Positions 19,843-32,800 of a stretch of DNA of 64,000 nt are shown one piece after another; within the stretch, counting starts at the first letter, position 1; every line of letters starts with the position of its first letter. Origin of the DNA: Ixodes scapularis. Its lineage: Eukaryota > Arthropoda > Arachnida > Ixodida > Ixodidae. Under the pieces are notes generated by a model that saw nothing but the letters and a program-made list of their open reading frames with translations, was not told the DNA's origin and searched no databases. The DNA is taken from positions 49,818,710 to 49,882,709 of the forward strand of contig NW_024609881.1 of the NCBI RefSeq assembly GCF_016920785.2, in the 5' to 3' direction. Position numbers and translations under genes: made by a program.

Positions 19843-20316
19843 AGTTTATTGCAGGAGACATTCGGACTGTCACCCTAGGCGTGGCTTGAGGAGAGAACAG
19901 GCTCTGAGGGAATCCTTGTCGTGAAGGAACGGCTGGGCTCAGAATGTCCACTCCAGGCCCGTGTTCTCCAAATACAGCAGCAACGAGTCCAGGATCATTG
20001 CAATTCTGGCCCAGTTTCCATCAGGCCAAGCCCAGCCCTCCGGGCTGGATGGCCTCGAGGCGGGTGGTAGAAGGCTAAGCGCCCTCTTTCTTGCGTCGGT
20101 GAAGTGACCGCACTACCACACGAGGTGGTGCAGGTTTGCACTCAAGGTTTCTTTGCAGCAGGGACATATCTCGGGCTCATCCAGTGAACGTTGCCGTTGC
20201 ATCTGCTGCGGCTGTGGTAGGTAGCTGCCACCGTCCCCTCCGACGTCCCCGCTTTTCTGGTTCTTTGTTCGACCGGTAGATGGCGAGCAGCGAGGTGGAG
20301 TTGTAAAATGCATTTG
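19843..20316 (-). pseudogene. LINE (I/R1-like) ORF2 3' end and tail
   Basis: The minus strand encodes the C-terminal zinc-binding block CPCCKETLSANLHHLVW, then SFTDARKR-like HFTDARKRALSLLPP and EGWAWPDGNWARI, then a stop. It is followed by a short 3' UTR with AATAAACTTTTACTGAC. This is the typical end of tick I/R1-group LINEs, 5'-truncated here. Confidence 0.65.
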
Positions 20317-20980
20317 TCGCAGTCACATCTGTGGTTCACAACGGCTTCAATGAGCAATTTATTTTTATTTTATAAACGCTTTAGTGGGGTTTAAAAAAGC
20401 AACTTTGGACAGTGGAAGCCGTCGCCACCAGCTCGGACTACCCTTGGCGCTCCAATCATGCGGCGATGCCGGTCGAAGGTAACAGGTAAATTTTCCAAAC
20501 CAACTTTGACTTGAGAGATGGCTTTCGAGTCTTCACACACTGTTGTTTGTGTCTGCAGCAGTGGAGTTTTCGGGAACAAATGTTGAGTTTCGAGATATGC
20601 TTGTCCAATGGGTGGCGTAGGATTTTCGGTCGCGCTGGGATGCTGGAAACGTCTTTATTTTCTCGATGAGAAATCTCGAAGTAGCTTGAAAAATTGCTGA
20701 AATTCACTATAGTCATGTTGTTGAGGAGCGCTGTGTCGCCATGATCTTTCGGAGGGTTGCACGCTGCAAATTCCTGGTGCATCGACGCACCTTGCGCTAC
20801 TTTCCAAACATGAAGGGGCTTTAATCAGCCGTAAAGCGCTGGATATCCTGACCTATCCAAATACCGCCATCGTTTGATCCTGCGGCGGGCGCTCCTATTG
20901 GATCGAGACGCGCATGCCCCTATTAGTCTCCAGTGGCTGCCGGTAACGCGCCGCCGCGCTGCCGCGCTAAATATACTGGG
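20317..20980. other. Unassigned sequence
   Basis: No gene recognised. A 108-codon minus-strand ORF at 20782-20456 shows no motif. Confidence 0.3.
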
Positions 20981-21406
20981 TGTCTCAAAGAGCGGCCAGG
21001 CTCTTTAAAACGACAGCCAAACTAAGTTTCTTAACCTATCGCGCTCCGATTTTGTGCAGGGTGGCCTACAGGAGGTGCACTTTTTTCTTTTATAAGATTT
21101 GCAAAGAGCGAAATTGCCTGAGAAACAAGTAAACAAAAGAAAAAGTCTTAACTCCTATAAAAACCCAGCGAAGCCACCGGTCTTCAAACAATAGGACGCC
21201 CTATTGTTTCACGACTGGTGGCTTCGGTGCGTTTCCATAGGAGTAAAAACCACTTTCTTTCTTCACTTTTTCCACAAATTAATTCGCTCTTTTCAATAAA
21301 AAAAAAATGCACCACCTGTGGGTAAGGCTGCGCAGAATCGAAGCGTGATAGGTTAAGAAATTCAATTTAGTGGTCGATTTAAAAAGCCTGGTCGCTATTT
21401 GAGACA
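20981..21406. mobile_element. Fold-back (palindromic) MITE, about 426 bp
   Basis: The two halves are inverted copies at roughly 75-80 percent by eye: TGTCTCAAAGAGCGGCCAGG at the left against TGTCTCAAATAGCGACCAGG from the right. The match continues through TTTCTTAACCTATCGCGCT / TTTCTTAACCTATCACGCT to a centre near 21200 with CAATAGGACGCCCTATTG. Confidence 0.8.
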
Positions 21407-21601
21407 TTTGATAGATTGGCGGCGAGGCTCCATCGTTTTTGGCTCAAGTGCGTCCCAGCATGCACCGGCTTGGCGGTACTTGTTTATGTGTGAGTGTGTA
21501 AAACATTTAATGAGAAAAAATGTGAAAGAAGTAGTGGTCGCACTCGCGCGTGACTTCTTTCAAGGGGACTTTTCCCTTATAAAGCCTCCATTCTAAATTT
21601 T
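21407..21601. other. Short unassigned stretch
   Basis: Nothing recognised between the fold-back element and the LINE fragment. Confidence 0.3.
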
Positions 21602-22333
21602 CTGACGGAGGCCGCCCGACGTCGTGCAATCGTGCAGGATCCGTAAGATTCGGATTCGTCTTTCAGAGTCGCCAGCAGGTCTGATCCACTCCTCGTAGGA
21701 GCTAGGGGTGTCTTGGCCCAGCTGGGCCCAAGCATCGCTCCTTTCTGTGGCGAGAGCCTTACATTCTTAAATCAGGAGGTTAAGTTTTGGGAGAGTGCCG
21801 TCTCCTTTGCATATTCGACATCCTTGGTCGGAGGGTTCGTAATCAGGGTTCAGCTTTCTTTCCTTGATGGTCTCAAATGTTTGAGTCATGTATGTCGTTG
21901 CTGCGGCACCCGTACCAGTTCGTCGCAATATCACCATTTTCTTGCGTTCGAAGTGGTTCGGGCGAATGGGATTTTGTTCGGGGTTCCAGGCTTCCTCCGA
22001 ATCGATGCCCCCCGCCCTTCCATTCTTTTTTGTGCTTCCGCATACCTTCAACCGGGTCGTATGTTGTATCGGCAGTTTACTGTTAGTCGATGAAGGGTCG
22101 GATTCTCTGGTGCCACACGAGGGGTGAGGACTGTTTAGCTCGTGTGTCTCGGGATCCATCGGATGCAGACCTTTGTTTCGTGCGCAGAGAATAGGTGCAG
22201 AGCCGTGTGGAAAATGCGTTTGATGGTTCTGCACGTCGTGGCTCCATGTCTTTTGCATTCTCGGACGACGTGCTTCGAGTCCGTAAATGTGTTTATAAAA
22301 TTGAAATTCATCCAGTGATTTAATCAGACGCAT
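21602..22333 (-). pseudogene. LINE (I/R1-like) ORF2 C-terminal fragment
   Basis: The minus strand carries ERKLNPDYEPSDQGCRICKG, a cysteine-rich end block. A frameshifted tail follows (LGQDTPSSYEEWIRPAGDSE, then a stop near GGLRQKI). Resembles the ends of tick LINE ORF2 proteins downstream of RNase H. At least one frameshift. Confidence 0.5.
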
Positions 22334-22833
22334 TTACCAGTCTTAAAATGATAAAGTAGACACGAACGTGCGGAGGGCTCTGGAGAACCATCACCGGGAG
22401 GAGGGGCGCGGCAACGATTTCAACAATTTTCGCTACTCTTAAAAACAAAAACAAAAAAAAAAACTTTTTTTTTTGTTAAGGAAATAGAAGGCTGACTGAA
22501 ACAGCGGTCTCCTAAACTTGCTGACAATTGTTTTCAAGTGTAAAATGAACACATGTACACTTGCTGCATGAAATTGACTAGAACTCGAAGCGGCTAAATG
22601 AGGGTAACAATTTGAATGGAAATTAAACATTATGGAAAATCTTGTAGCATCAAATTGACTAAAACTTGACACTGCTAAATGAATCTACTACTTCTAAATT
22701 AAGACTGAACGTTGCGCTAATTCTTTTTCATATTACTAATAGAAAATATGAAAGTAGTATTTAAGCTGATATTGAGCAACTCTACGAGAAACCTGGAACT
22801 GGCCTAAGGTCCTCCTGTACTTCGTCTCACCGT
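22334..22833. other. Unassigned AT-rich sequence
   Basis: No gene recognised; A/T homopolymer runs at 22441-22474. Confidence 0.3.
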
Positions 22834-23188
22834 ACGATTGACTAAAGGCAAAAGCTACGGACCGCAAGATCCAATATCGAGCCACTTAGAAATTGTGCGG
22901 TATTTCGCTTCGATGACCGTATCGGTGCCCGCGTCTAGGACCACTGATGAGGGGACGGGTGGACAGTGGTTCAAATCAAAGAGCACTGAGTGACTCAACA
23001 ATTTTACATCGGAAAGAAAGCCACGACATATAAGCTTTTTGCAGCGTCGGAGCTATAGAAATCAAGCGGCGCTTTTTGGATTCGAGTATAATTCGTCCAC
23101 CCCTCCTAATCAATGTTAAGCGTGTCATAGTGTAGCGTGGAACGTGATTGGACCTAGCGGCCCGTGGCTTTGGCCGTTAGTCCATTGT
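22834..23188. mobile_element. 355-bp MITE, copy 1 (partner at 41437)
   Basis: Inverted ends of about 40 bp: ACGATTGACTAAAGGCAAAA against the reverse complement ACAATGGACTAACGGCCAAA. The body matches 41437-41780 in the same orientation, for example GACAGTGGTTC and CACTGAGTGACTCA. Confidence 0.78.
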
Positions 23189-23599
<411 letters not shown>

Positions 23600-24064
23600 G
23601 TTTAAATATGTTTAACTAACGCCTCCAGAGTCTTTAGGTAAGTATTAGAGTTGAGCAGCTTTTGGCGAATATTCAAATTTATGTTCGAAATTGCAAGTTT
23701 TTAAAATATGGCCTTGTTAGATGACATCTAGTAGAGTTATGGTTCGTACTAGTACATGTTTGTCCACGGGGACAAATAGTGTGGTTGTGTATATCAAATC
23801 TATAAAAATAAAAGGAAAGCTATCATGTGAAGTAATAATTTCTGTGATGTTTCTAGAAGGAAGAAAACTAATGGGGATATGTGATTTTTTGATGGTATCC
23901 ATTTAAATAATTTTGTGTTTTGCCATCGTTTTGCCAAGAGTAATTCCATCTCCTACGTGCTCATCCCATTATTGTATTTGTTATATTTTGTTTTTATTTT
24001 GGTATGTGAATGTATTCGTTATTATAGCGAGCCGAGTTTGCAAATGTTTCGTCTAGATTGTTCC

Positions 24065-24715
24065 CTAATATATTAGAGTGGCTTTTGACGTAAAAAATGA
24101 CGTTGTATTAAATGTATTTAGTGATTGGATTCTATGTTTTATTTTGTTAACTAAAGGCATTTCATTATTTGGATTTGCCAATGCTTGTAGGATTGAGAGG
24201 CTGTCCGTGTGTATCTTACAATGGTGTTCATTTCTTGTTGCAAGAATATATTCAAAGGCTTTCAATATGGCAAAAGCCTCTGCATCCAATAGTCTACTTT
24301 GTTTGGGTAAGCGATATTTTCTATTTTTAATCCCTCTATTGTTTTTCAGAATAATGAATGCTGCTCCCACCTGATCTAAGCACACTAAACCATCTGTATA
24401 GAGTGATATGACGTTAGTTATTTGAGATAGAGTAATCGAATTCATTCTTTGGAATGATATATTAAATCTCTTCGTTGGATCAGTTTTCCAAAGGTCTATA
24501 GAATATGATACTACTGTGGGAGAAATACCAAGGCTATCGAATTGGGCGGGTTTTGTACGTTCGAAGACATTAAACATAAATGATTTTACGTCAAATGTGA
24601 TGTTCATTGGGATGGTATTACATAGTAAAGGTAGACTTATGTAAGAAACTGTGCGGAACACTCTCGCTGTTTTGAGCAGTGGTAGTTTTTGTATGAATCG
24701 TAATTGTTTTAACAT
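24065..24715 (-). pseudogene. LINE RNase H domain
   Basis: 216-codon frame. RNase H signatures: LYTDGLVCLDQVGAAFII (first Asp), LLDAEAFAILKAFEYI (Glu) and IHTDSLSILQAL (Asp). This is the 3' part of LINE ORF2; the N-terminal portion (residues 1-100) is the linker after the RT. Confidence 0.75.
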
Positions 24716-24956
24716 ATATAAATTGCATTATGATCTGCAACACGTGGATGATCTGTACATTACATATCTTTTTATGCTGCATAAGTATATTTCACGTATT
24801 TGACTGGATGTAACACCCCAATTTGTTGAGTATATTTTTGAAATATTGGCTGTATGGATTCGGACTTTCTGTTTAGTCTATTGAAGGTGTGGAAGGAAGT
24901 TTAAATTTGAGTCATAAATGACTCCTAAAATGTTAAGTTGTGTCACTAATTCCAGC

Positions 24957-25142
24957 TTATGATGGTGAAATTTTATTAAGGGGGGTCTTTTTATATAGTT
25001 CAACTCTAGTTATTATTAGACATTTACATCTCGAGTAGTTAAAGTATAATTTATGTTCGTTTGTCCACTGTCCCATTTCTTGCTGTATTTCAATAGTTCT
25101 TTCTTCTAATTCTCTTCTTGAGTTTCCTTCTATGACAACCAC
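24957..25142 (-). pseudogene. LINE RT C-terminal (thumb) fragment
   Basis: 61-codon frame with TIEIQQEMGQWTNEHKLYFN and SRCKCLIIT, typical of the segment after the catalytic FADD box in Jockey/I RTs. The RT core upstream is disrupted by stops and by the MITE at 25561. Confidence 0.6.
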
Positions 25143-25560
25143 GATGTCATGTGCAAATGCTTCTAGATATATGTGATTTGGAAAGGTTCTTTCTAATAAC
25201 CCTGATAGTAAAATATTCTATAGTAAAGGGCTTTGTAGAGAGCCCTGGGGGCATCCCATATTAATTTATTGGTTTAGTTCTTGTTTTTCGGGGGTAATAT
25301 ATCTCAGGGTTCTATCGAGGAAGAATGAGTATAGCATATTGTATAGATTACTAAGGCGAGAATGGTGTTTTAAATAGGCCAAAACTACCGGATAACTTAG
25401 CTGTTAAATGCTCCCGTGAAATCTAGGGATACCAACGCGACAATTGTTGGTTTATATATATTTTTTTGTAATGTGTAGATCATGTGAACATAGCTTGTGT
25501 AGATGATGCAAGATGTGTGAACCGAAATTGTAGTGGGTGTAGTAGTTTTTTTTTTTTTAG

Positions 25561-26440
25561 TTAAAGGGCCACTCCGCTTCATTTTTGGTTTTGAAAAAAC
25601 AATGCAGTCCTCTTCAGTATCGCCTAGGAAGACCACACGTCAAATATTACGACGCAGATCTGTCTAAATGTTTCTTAAACGGTCCGGCAAACTTTGCAAC
25701 TCACCAAGTTGCCGAAATCGGCTGACTCGAGCGGGCGAATTCAGGCGCAACCAACAGCGCAGTCAAGGTTACGTTATGGGCGGAGCCAACATTGAGCTAA
25801 ACGCCATCTACATGGCCCCCTTGTGCTTGTTTTTACTTCTCCGATCGAGCGTAGCGCGTGACGTCAGCAACGTTGCCTTTCGGCGCTCAGCGGTGTCCAC
25901 GTGATTGACGTACGCGCCTGCGCAGCGCGCTTCTTGGGAGCAGACCAACCGCCCGCCGTGGTCCCGCCGTTACCGCCGGCTTCCGCGTCACAACCACCGT
26001 CGTCGTCTCACCGTTTGTGATTATTGCCTCTCGGAGTTTCGTCCACACTATGGACACCACGTGCGCAGAGTCCCAGACTTAGGCCGCAGTTGTGCAGACG
26101 TCGTCGAATGCCGTAGACACCGAAACGTGGCGAAGAGTGCGGTGCAGACGACACTCGCGCCTGCCGCACGCCCGCCCGCCCCCATCCCGCCCGTCGTTGG
26201 GCCGAGGACCACGTGACCTCTCGCACGACGTGATGGCCATGTACATGGCGGCCTGAGGCCAATGTTGCCGGACGGAGCCGAAGTTTCGGTTTCGATTTCC
26301 GCTCGTGTTTAAAATTAGATTTAAAAATATATATCCCATTTTTCGCGAAGCAAAAGACGTAGTGTCTTTTACTAGGGCTTTTTAATTCGAAATCACTCAT
26401 TATCCCGAAATCTTCGGAATTGAGCGGAGTTGCCCTTTAA
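25561..26440. mobile_element. 880-bp GC-rich MITE nested in the LINE
   Basis: Inverted ends TTAAAGGGCCACTCCGCTTC and TTAAAGGGCAACTCCGCTCA (right end read in reverse). GC-rich and clearly unlike the AT-rich LINE around it. No transposase frame. TTAA is present at both ends and may be the target duplication. Confidence 0.75.
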
Positions 26441-27299
26441 GAAAGGAATATAATCTGCTATAGAGTGCACGTTGTAAAACCTTTCCGCGTATGGAATTTA
26501 AGCAAATTGAGCGATAGGCGTTGGGTGTTGCTTTGTCTTTATCGTTTCTTATTTAGTAGTATTATTTTCCCTTTCTTCCACACTTTTGGAAAATATCCAG
26601 ATGTTAGACAAGAGTTGAATAACGCTAAGAAAAATTCGTGGTGATTATGCCAGAAAACTTTAAGAAACGTAACATTAATTTTGTCTAATCCGGGGGCGGA
26701 TTTCAGTCGAAGTTTATTTATTATGTTGATATTTCTTGAAATGTTAGTTGAACATCAGGAGAAAAAAATTAGGGAGTGCATAAATATTACCATAGGTTAG
26801 TTATATATAATGAATCTTTTGTGATGTCGTCTGTTGGATCACTGAGCCTAAAATATATTGAACTGATTAATTAAATGAAGAAGTAATAGTAATATTTTCT
26901 TTCAATATTGGTGGAAAAGTTAGTGGTGATTTTAGCTTATTAAATGGATGTTTGTATGGGATTTCGAATATAGACTTTTTTTTTGGTAGCGGAGCATAAT
27001 TATTGCCAAGTGAAATTCAAGCGTGAAGGATGGCTTCTTTGTATGTAGTTCGGTAGTCGTAATAAATTTGTTTTTGCCGTGATCGAATTTCTGTGTTATA
27101 TGATCTTTGGTACCCTTTTCTCAGTGCATAAGGTTAAGATCTCATGATTTGTAGATCGACTGACCACCAGGGGACTGTGCGATTTCCGGAACGAACATTT
27201 CGTTCACACTTTTTTGTCCAAATTAAGAATTTTCTGTATAATGTATCCAAAATGTGATCTATCCATTCTGGTGAGTAGTGTACCCAGGTCTTAAACCAA

Positions 27300-27864
27300 T
27301 CATCTTATTGTATAAGTGCTTCTATTTTTTAATAGCTTTTTAAGGTTAATTTTTTGTATGGTTTGTCTTTGATTAAAGAATCTAAAGGCAATCCAATTAT
27401 GATCACTTAAATTATCAATTTCTAATACTTTCCAATGTGTAGCGTTGTGAGCTAAAGAAGGGGTTATGACTAAAGGGTCTATCAAAATTTCTCCATTTAC
27501 AGTAGAGAATCTAGGAATGGAGTGTTAATCGCTTAATTTGATATGATCATGCGTTAATACAAAAATATTTAATTGATCCACACGATCATCATCTACTTTG
27601 TACCCCCTATTGGTGTGTCTTGCATTAAAATCTCCGGCAATGATTATGTCGTTTTTTTTTTATTGTTATGATTGACTGAAGTCTCGTTCGAAATGTGTTA
27701 AATGAAGTTGTAGGAGATATGTAGACATTTAATATTGTTACTGTTTTGTTTGAATATGTATACTGAAAGGCTATTAGTTCTTTTTCAAGTAGTTCTGAAA
27801 AGATTGAACAAGATTGCTCTCTAGCTATAATGGCACATTTGGGGTTTTGGGGTAGTGGAAACAC
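27300..27864 (-). pseudogene. LINE apurinic-like endonuclease fragments
   Basis: Two frames: 27864-27625 with TVTILNVYISPTTSFNTF, and 27485-27300 with EIDNLSDHNWIAF, the latter containing the SDH active-site block of APE-type LINE endonucleases. Frame breaks separate them. Confidence 0.65.
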
Positions 27865-28149
27865 GGTTTCGAGTTTAGAATACTTGTAATGGTGGTTCTT
27901 GTATTAGAATGAATTCAGCGTTAGTTTCAGTGTATATAATGACAAGATTATTAGTGGCAGCCCTTGAGATCTCCAAGTTAATTTGTGATATTTTATTTAT
28001 TAATCAACCACCCACATATTTTTGTTGTTGTTGTTTTGCTTTAGTGAGGTGTTTTTGCTTATAGATTTTACTCGGGCTGTTCATTCTTAATTTTTTTCTT
28101 CAAATTCTAATGTTATTTGTTATTATTACATTTGTTTTTACTTATTTTG

Positions 28150-28812
28150 GGCAATCTGTTCGAGACCGGAGTTGTGAAACATGGAAGGCGCGTGTACCGC
28201 ATTCGCGTGCTCCGAAAGGGTGGTTGGCATTGACCCTTCGGTTGATACATGCACGGCATTTACCCTCCTCGCAGTTTGTTATTCTGCACTCTTGTGCAAA
28301 GTGGTTGCCCGCACAGGTGGAGCAGAAGATTATCTGTGACGCATATTTGGCTTTAGTATGTCCTGTGGTGCAACATTTGTCGCTCCTTGGGACATAGAAG
28401 TTCTCTGTTACGGAGCAGGATGTCCAGCCTAGGCGCAGTTATTTTTTTTTCGTTTAGTTTCTTCGTAGACCTTGGCGTTCACTTAAAAAATGTAAGTGTT
28501 GTTCCCCGATTATTTTTTTAATGAAATTCGGTGATGGAAGTACGGAAGTGCAATTTCGACCTCTGGGTTTTGTCTTTGAAGTGTTGTGAAGAACTTCGCA
28601 GATAAAATGTCTGGGTTGACATCCGAGACACGAAATTGTGGTCGATGTTTTGTCGTTTTTTTTAGCACCAGCATAACTTTGGAGCTTGGGTGAATGTCAA
28701 TTGCGTCCTGAAAATTCCGCAGTCCTTCTGATGATGATGATTGTACTGACAATTCTTCTCTAATGTCTCGCATTGAAACTTCCCCCAGTCCCAGGCTGTG
28801 TTGTTCAAACAC
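28150..28812 (-). pseudogene. LINE ORF1 (Gag-like) with CCHC zinc knuckle
   Basis: 28812-28510 encodes a basic domain (DIHPSSKVMLVLKKT, RVSDVNPDILSAKF). After a break, about 28380-28150 gives a degenerate knuckle and a clean one, CSTCAGNHFAQEC (CX2CX4HX4C), followed by a Cys-rich RACINRRVNANHPFG block. This is the usual ORF1 C-terminus of I/Jockey LINEs, which binds RNA. Confidence 0.65.
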
Positions 28813-28814
28813 CT

Positions 28815-29767
28815 ATACCACTGTAGTATTGTCACCTAAAGACGATGGATATCTCTGCTGCTGAAGACGTCTTGTCTTCGGGCACGGCTCTCAATCAATA
28901 ACTCAAGGCACTCAAATATAACTGGAGAAAAAGCGGATAGCGGAAGACAAGTTAAGCAGCGGTAAAAAAGAGAAGGTCAAGCTGTCGGGAAAATTTTGAG
29001 CGAAATTGCGCTTATTGTATAGCTCCCGGATTCAGACAGGGTTGTCCAAAGACACGCTCATGTGTGGAAGTTCTGACTTCGTTGAGCACTGTCATTTATG
29101 AATCGCAGTTGTCAATTACAAATAATGAAATAATAAAAATTTAATTTAATCTTTCTTTCCAGACAACGCTTCGTTTTTGCACTGTTTGTCCGAAATGCCT
29201 TGGGCCGTTCGCTGGATCATTATACCTCAAGTTTAAAGGTTATGTCTCTACGACAGTTTTTTTCTTCGCCTGTGTCAAGATGAAGATTTTTATAAGTCAT
29301 TTTGAACTTTCGCTACAGAACCTTTAACTGCAAAAGTCGTAAAGTCGTTTTACATTTTAAAATTTTATTTTCAAGCCGTCGTTGCTTGACGTGTTCTCTT
29401 GACTCTCCCGTGGACTTTTGGAGCTAACCTTTAGTTTTGGTTTCGCGAGGACTTATCAATTTAGAAAACTTTTTAAGTTAAGGTGATCAAACACGTTGCC
29501 GGGACGGAGTTTAGTCAAGTACATGACGTACGCGACATGATTAATTGACTCTCGTTTATTAACCCTTCAAGAGTGGCAGGAGGCATCGCGTGACAATGGA
29601 CAATGGATGCATATTTTTTTTTCATTTCAATACTTCCGAAATGTCATACTGGTGTCGTGTTCTAAACTCTGGAAGACCGCGTTGATTACGGGGATGACTC
29701 GGGACGACCATAAAAGTCCGGGAGATTGCCGACAGCAACGTGCACTGGAAGCCTGCGATCAGGCAGA
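28815..29767 (+). promoter_or_regulatory. Metalloprotease upstream region (uninterrupted copy)
   Basis: About 950 bp immediately 5' of exon 1. It matches, in reverse orientation, the interrupted copy at 6522-7066 plus 12659-13045. The core promoter lies at its 3' end (TATA-like at 29709). The distal edge meets the LINE 5' end. Confidence 0.6.
29709..29716 (+). promoter_or_regulatory. TATA-like box of the metalloprotease gene
   Basis: CATAAAAG, 59 bases before the ATG. A start site is expected near 29740 (CAGCAACG). In the duplicate copy this box is degraded. Confidence 0.5.
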
Positions 29768-29822
29768 ATGTCAGAGGACGCTGGTTTCGTTGTAGCACTG
29801 ATGCTGGGTGCTGTCCTAGCAG
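29768..29822 (+). CDS. Metalloprotease exon 1 (signal peptide)
   Basis: ATG followed by 17 codons (MSEDAGFVVALMLGAVLA) forming a hydrophobic signal core. Donor GTAAGT at 29823; ends in phase 1. The first six codons are conserved in the duplicate at 6531. Confidence 0.7.
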
Positions 29823-32800
29823 GTAAGTGTGACAATGCCTGTGGTATTAGATAATAAACGACGTGAACCAAACAGCTTTGTTCGCGATGAGCTACTTAGA
29901 TTATGTCTAAACACGCTAAACTCTCTAGCGAAAGTTTGGTAGAAACTGACCTGCCTCAAATGTGGTTAAACACATTAACAATTTTGGAATTAGTAACCAA
30001 AATTACAAGTCACATTGATTTTTCTCTCGCGCAGTTGTTAATGTTTTAAATTTGTTCTGAGAGACTAAGATGCTTTGCCGGACACAATGAAAAACCTGAC
30101 GTCAAAAGCTTAATACGCACTCACTACAATATCATAGTACAGTGTGTTTCAGACGGATTAAAAGAATTGTATTGGTTTGAAATCAATGCTGGGTAAACTC
30201 ACGCAAGAAAAAAAAAGAAAAGACAAAAAACAACGCGCAAACTGCTTTAACTTTTTAGACTGCCTGATCCACTTGCAGTTTATACAACGTGTGACGTAAC
30301 CCCCCGGCAAGCGAGAAAAATGTTAATATTGGTTACATTTCTTGTATGACGTTTTCGTAGTAGCTGGTTTGAATTTAGATATAGGAAATAGCATGCTGGG
30401 AAGAGTGATGCCTGGATATTCCGAAAACCTGCTTTAGTTTGGGTACCTCGAGAAATCGCCGGTGCTCCCCTTAAACAATACGATGGCGGCTGAGGGAAGT
30501 TGTGAAGAAATCGTACTGGTTTTGTTGTTTGTGGTCTGCATAACCGTGAGCAATAGACCCTTCTCTAAAGTTCGTCAAGCAACATTGGTGGTCGCCATTG
30601 CTTGGACACGAGGCATCTGGTTGGTTCCGAGCCCTGGCCGAACGCTGACGTCACACTCCTGTCAAATACGAGCTCAGAGTTCGTGACCAAGCAATGGTAG
30701 ACAGGCGTTGGTGTGGACTTTTGAAAATGGTGTATTTTGAGAACTCGAGTTCTAGAATTACATCCGACGCCTGTGCGGACCTAATCTAAGCTATCAATGC
30801 ACTTATACAGCAGCAGGGCTTCCTTCGGAGAACATTGTGTACCCGAGAATCATTGAATCCAGAGATCTGAATGGCGAAAGAACCCTCTACATTCGACCCG
30901 GACTCGTGCTGAGCCTCGAAAAGAGCAGAGTGTTCTCGGACAACTTTGTTTTCTCAGAAGACGACGGTGTAAATCGGCACGAGATACTCGTGAGTACATT
31001 CGAGTCTTGCTGGTTTCAACGGGGCGTCGTGTTTTAGACTTTACAGAATTTTCTAAATAAACGCCGTAAAAGCTCCACTAATGCTGTCTTTTCGGGTGAT
31101 TTATGTGGACAGGGGACCTAATATATGGAATAATGATAAGTCGTACACGTAGCTTTAGCTGTTTAATGCGCTTTTTATTATTGCAAATAAACATAGGGTT
31201 TCGCTTAGAAGCTTGCTGAGCTTCGACAAATACCCCTAAATCAGTCATTTGTAAAAAAGGTTGGTGCACGTGCTCCCTTTGTCTGAGGCCAGATTCACGA
31301 AACGATCTTATATGACACAACGGGTGCGTGCGACAAAACCTAAGAACAAATTCGGATTCCCGAAGCGAAATCATCGTAAGTTTTGGGTAGGGTACGGTGA
31401 AATCCTACGACAGCTCCAGACGTGTCTTACGCACGTTTTACGATCAAATCACCATGGCCGGCAACATCGGTCGCTTTCGTCGTCGCGACGATCGACCAAC
31501 GGGCATTTATGTTTTTACGTGCTCTCTGCGCGCGTCCCAACTTCAAGCAGGAAGAGAATACCAATAAGTACCCGAGACTGAACGCCGCGCAGACGAACGC
31601 TGCAACTGGTACGGATACCCGGAAAAAGCTACATCGGCAATAGGAAGTTTCCGGAGACCTCGTATTCCCCTCCTCTAAGCCCTCCGTGACGAAGAAGCCG
31701 CTATTGCGCCTGCGCCCCGATGGCCTTGACTGTAGAGTTCCAGGTACCGTAGCGGGTTAAGGAGAGCGTTGCGGGACGGCGAAAGCGATCTACGAAAACT
31801 TCTTAATGATCGACCAAGCGATCGCCAAGGGCGGAAGGAGGGCTAGGCCTCGCAATGTACTCCAACACAACGTTGCTTTGACGGTCCCTGGCCAAGGCCG
31901 TCTAACCACGAACGGCTGGCTTGCCTAGCGTAATATGCCCGCGCGATTTTTGTGGGCCCTTCCCGTATGAATAGTTTGAACCCTGACCTCTATTTTTAGG
32001 GAAGAGGGTCAGACTCTTGCACTTGTCGTCCCCTTATTTTCGGAATCAGCGGTGGTGAACGATCTCGTCGAAAAGGGGTCCACTCCCTTCGATTCCATTT
32101 CCATTTTCTGTGTTATAGTGCTCAAATAAACGCCTTATAGATTGATTCGCGACATAGGTACGTACACTTTATTCAGTATGTCGTTTTTATTCCCACATGA
32201 CGGTACACCAACACATGTCGAATTAGAGCACTTTTCGCGAGCAACGCAATCCCGGTCCAACCTTCCTCTGCCGAGCGTCACGTCAGCACCGAGCTGCGGT
32301 TGCCGAGTGGCCCAGCGATTCGTATAACCGGTTATAAAAGATCGGTCCCGAAGGGTTACCAAGACGCAGTCCAATATCGCGGTGCCAGAGCGGTTCCGCT
32401 CCCAATGTGAACGGGCATTTACGTGGCTCTCGCTGACACTCTTGTAGTTCAATCGTATCTCCCTGAACGTCGTCTCCCTCCTGCATTCCCGGGGTCACGA
32501 AGAACGCCGCGGCGATTTGGTTTCCTGTGCGACGCTTTGCAGAGCCATGCGGACCGTCTCCTTTTAGCAAACTATGGTAGTAGCGTTGACTTTGTAGCGA
32601 TCGAGTTCGTCGCAAACGACCCTGGCGGTTATCCCGTCCTCGGCAGTGCCGGGTATTTGGGACTGTTTAAATTGATATAATTATGTCGACATTACACCAC
32701 ACTGACACGATACCCAAACAAGCTCTGCCGGAAAAGGCACGTGATCCAAAATCCACGTCCTTCGCTCTTGAAGAGCGCTCCGATTGGCTGTTATAGCAAC

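Larger units (their letters stand above)
23600..28812 (-). mobile_element. Decayed I/Jockey-like LINE, nearly full length
   Basis: AT-rich sequence read on the minus strand in the order ORF1 with zinc knuckles (28812-28150), endonuclease (about 27864-27300), reverse transcriptase thumb region (25142-24957) and RNase H (24430-24065). Many stops and frameshifts; an 880-bp MITE is nested at 25561-26440. The presence of RNase H and a knuckle-type ORF1 points to the I/R1 side of the non-LTR tree. The 5' end abuts the metalloprotease upstream region exactly where its duplicate loses homology. Confidence 0.75.
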
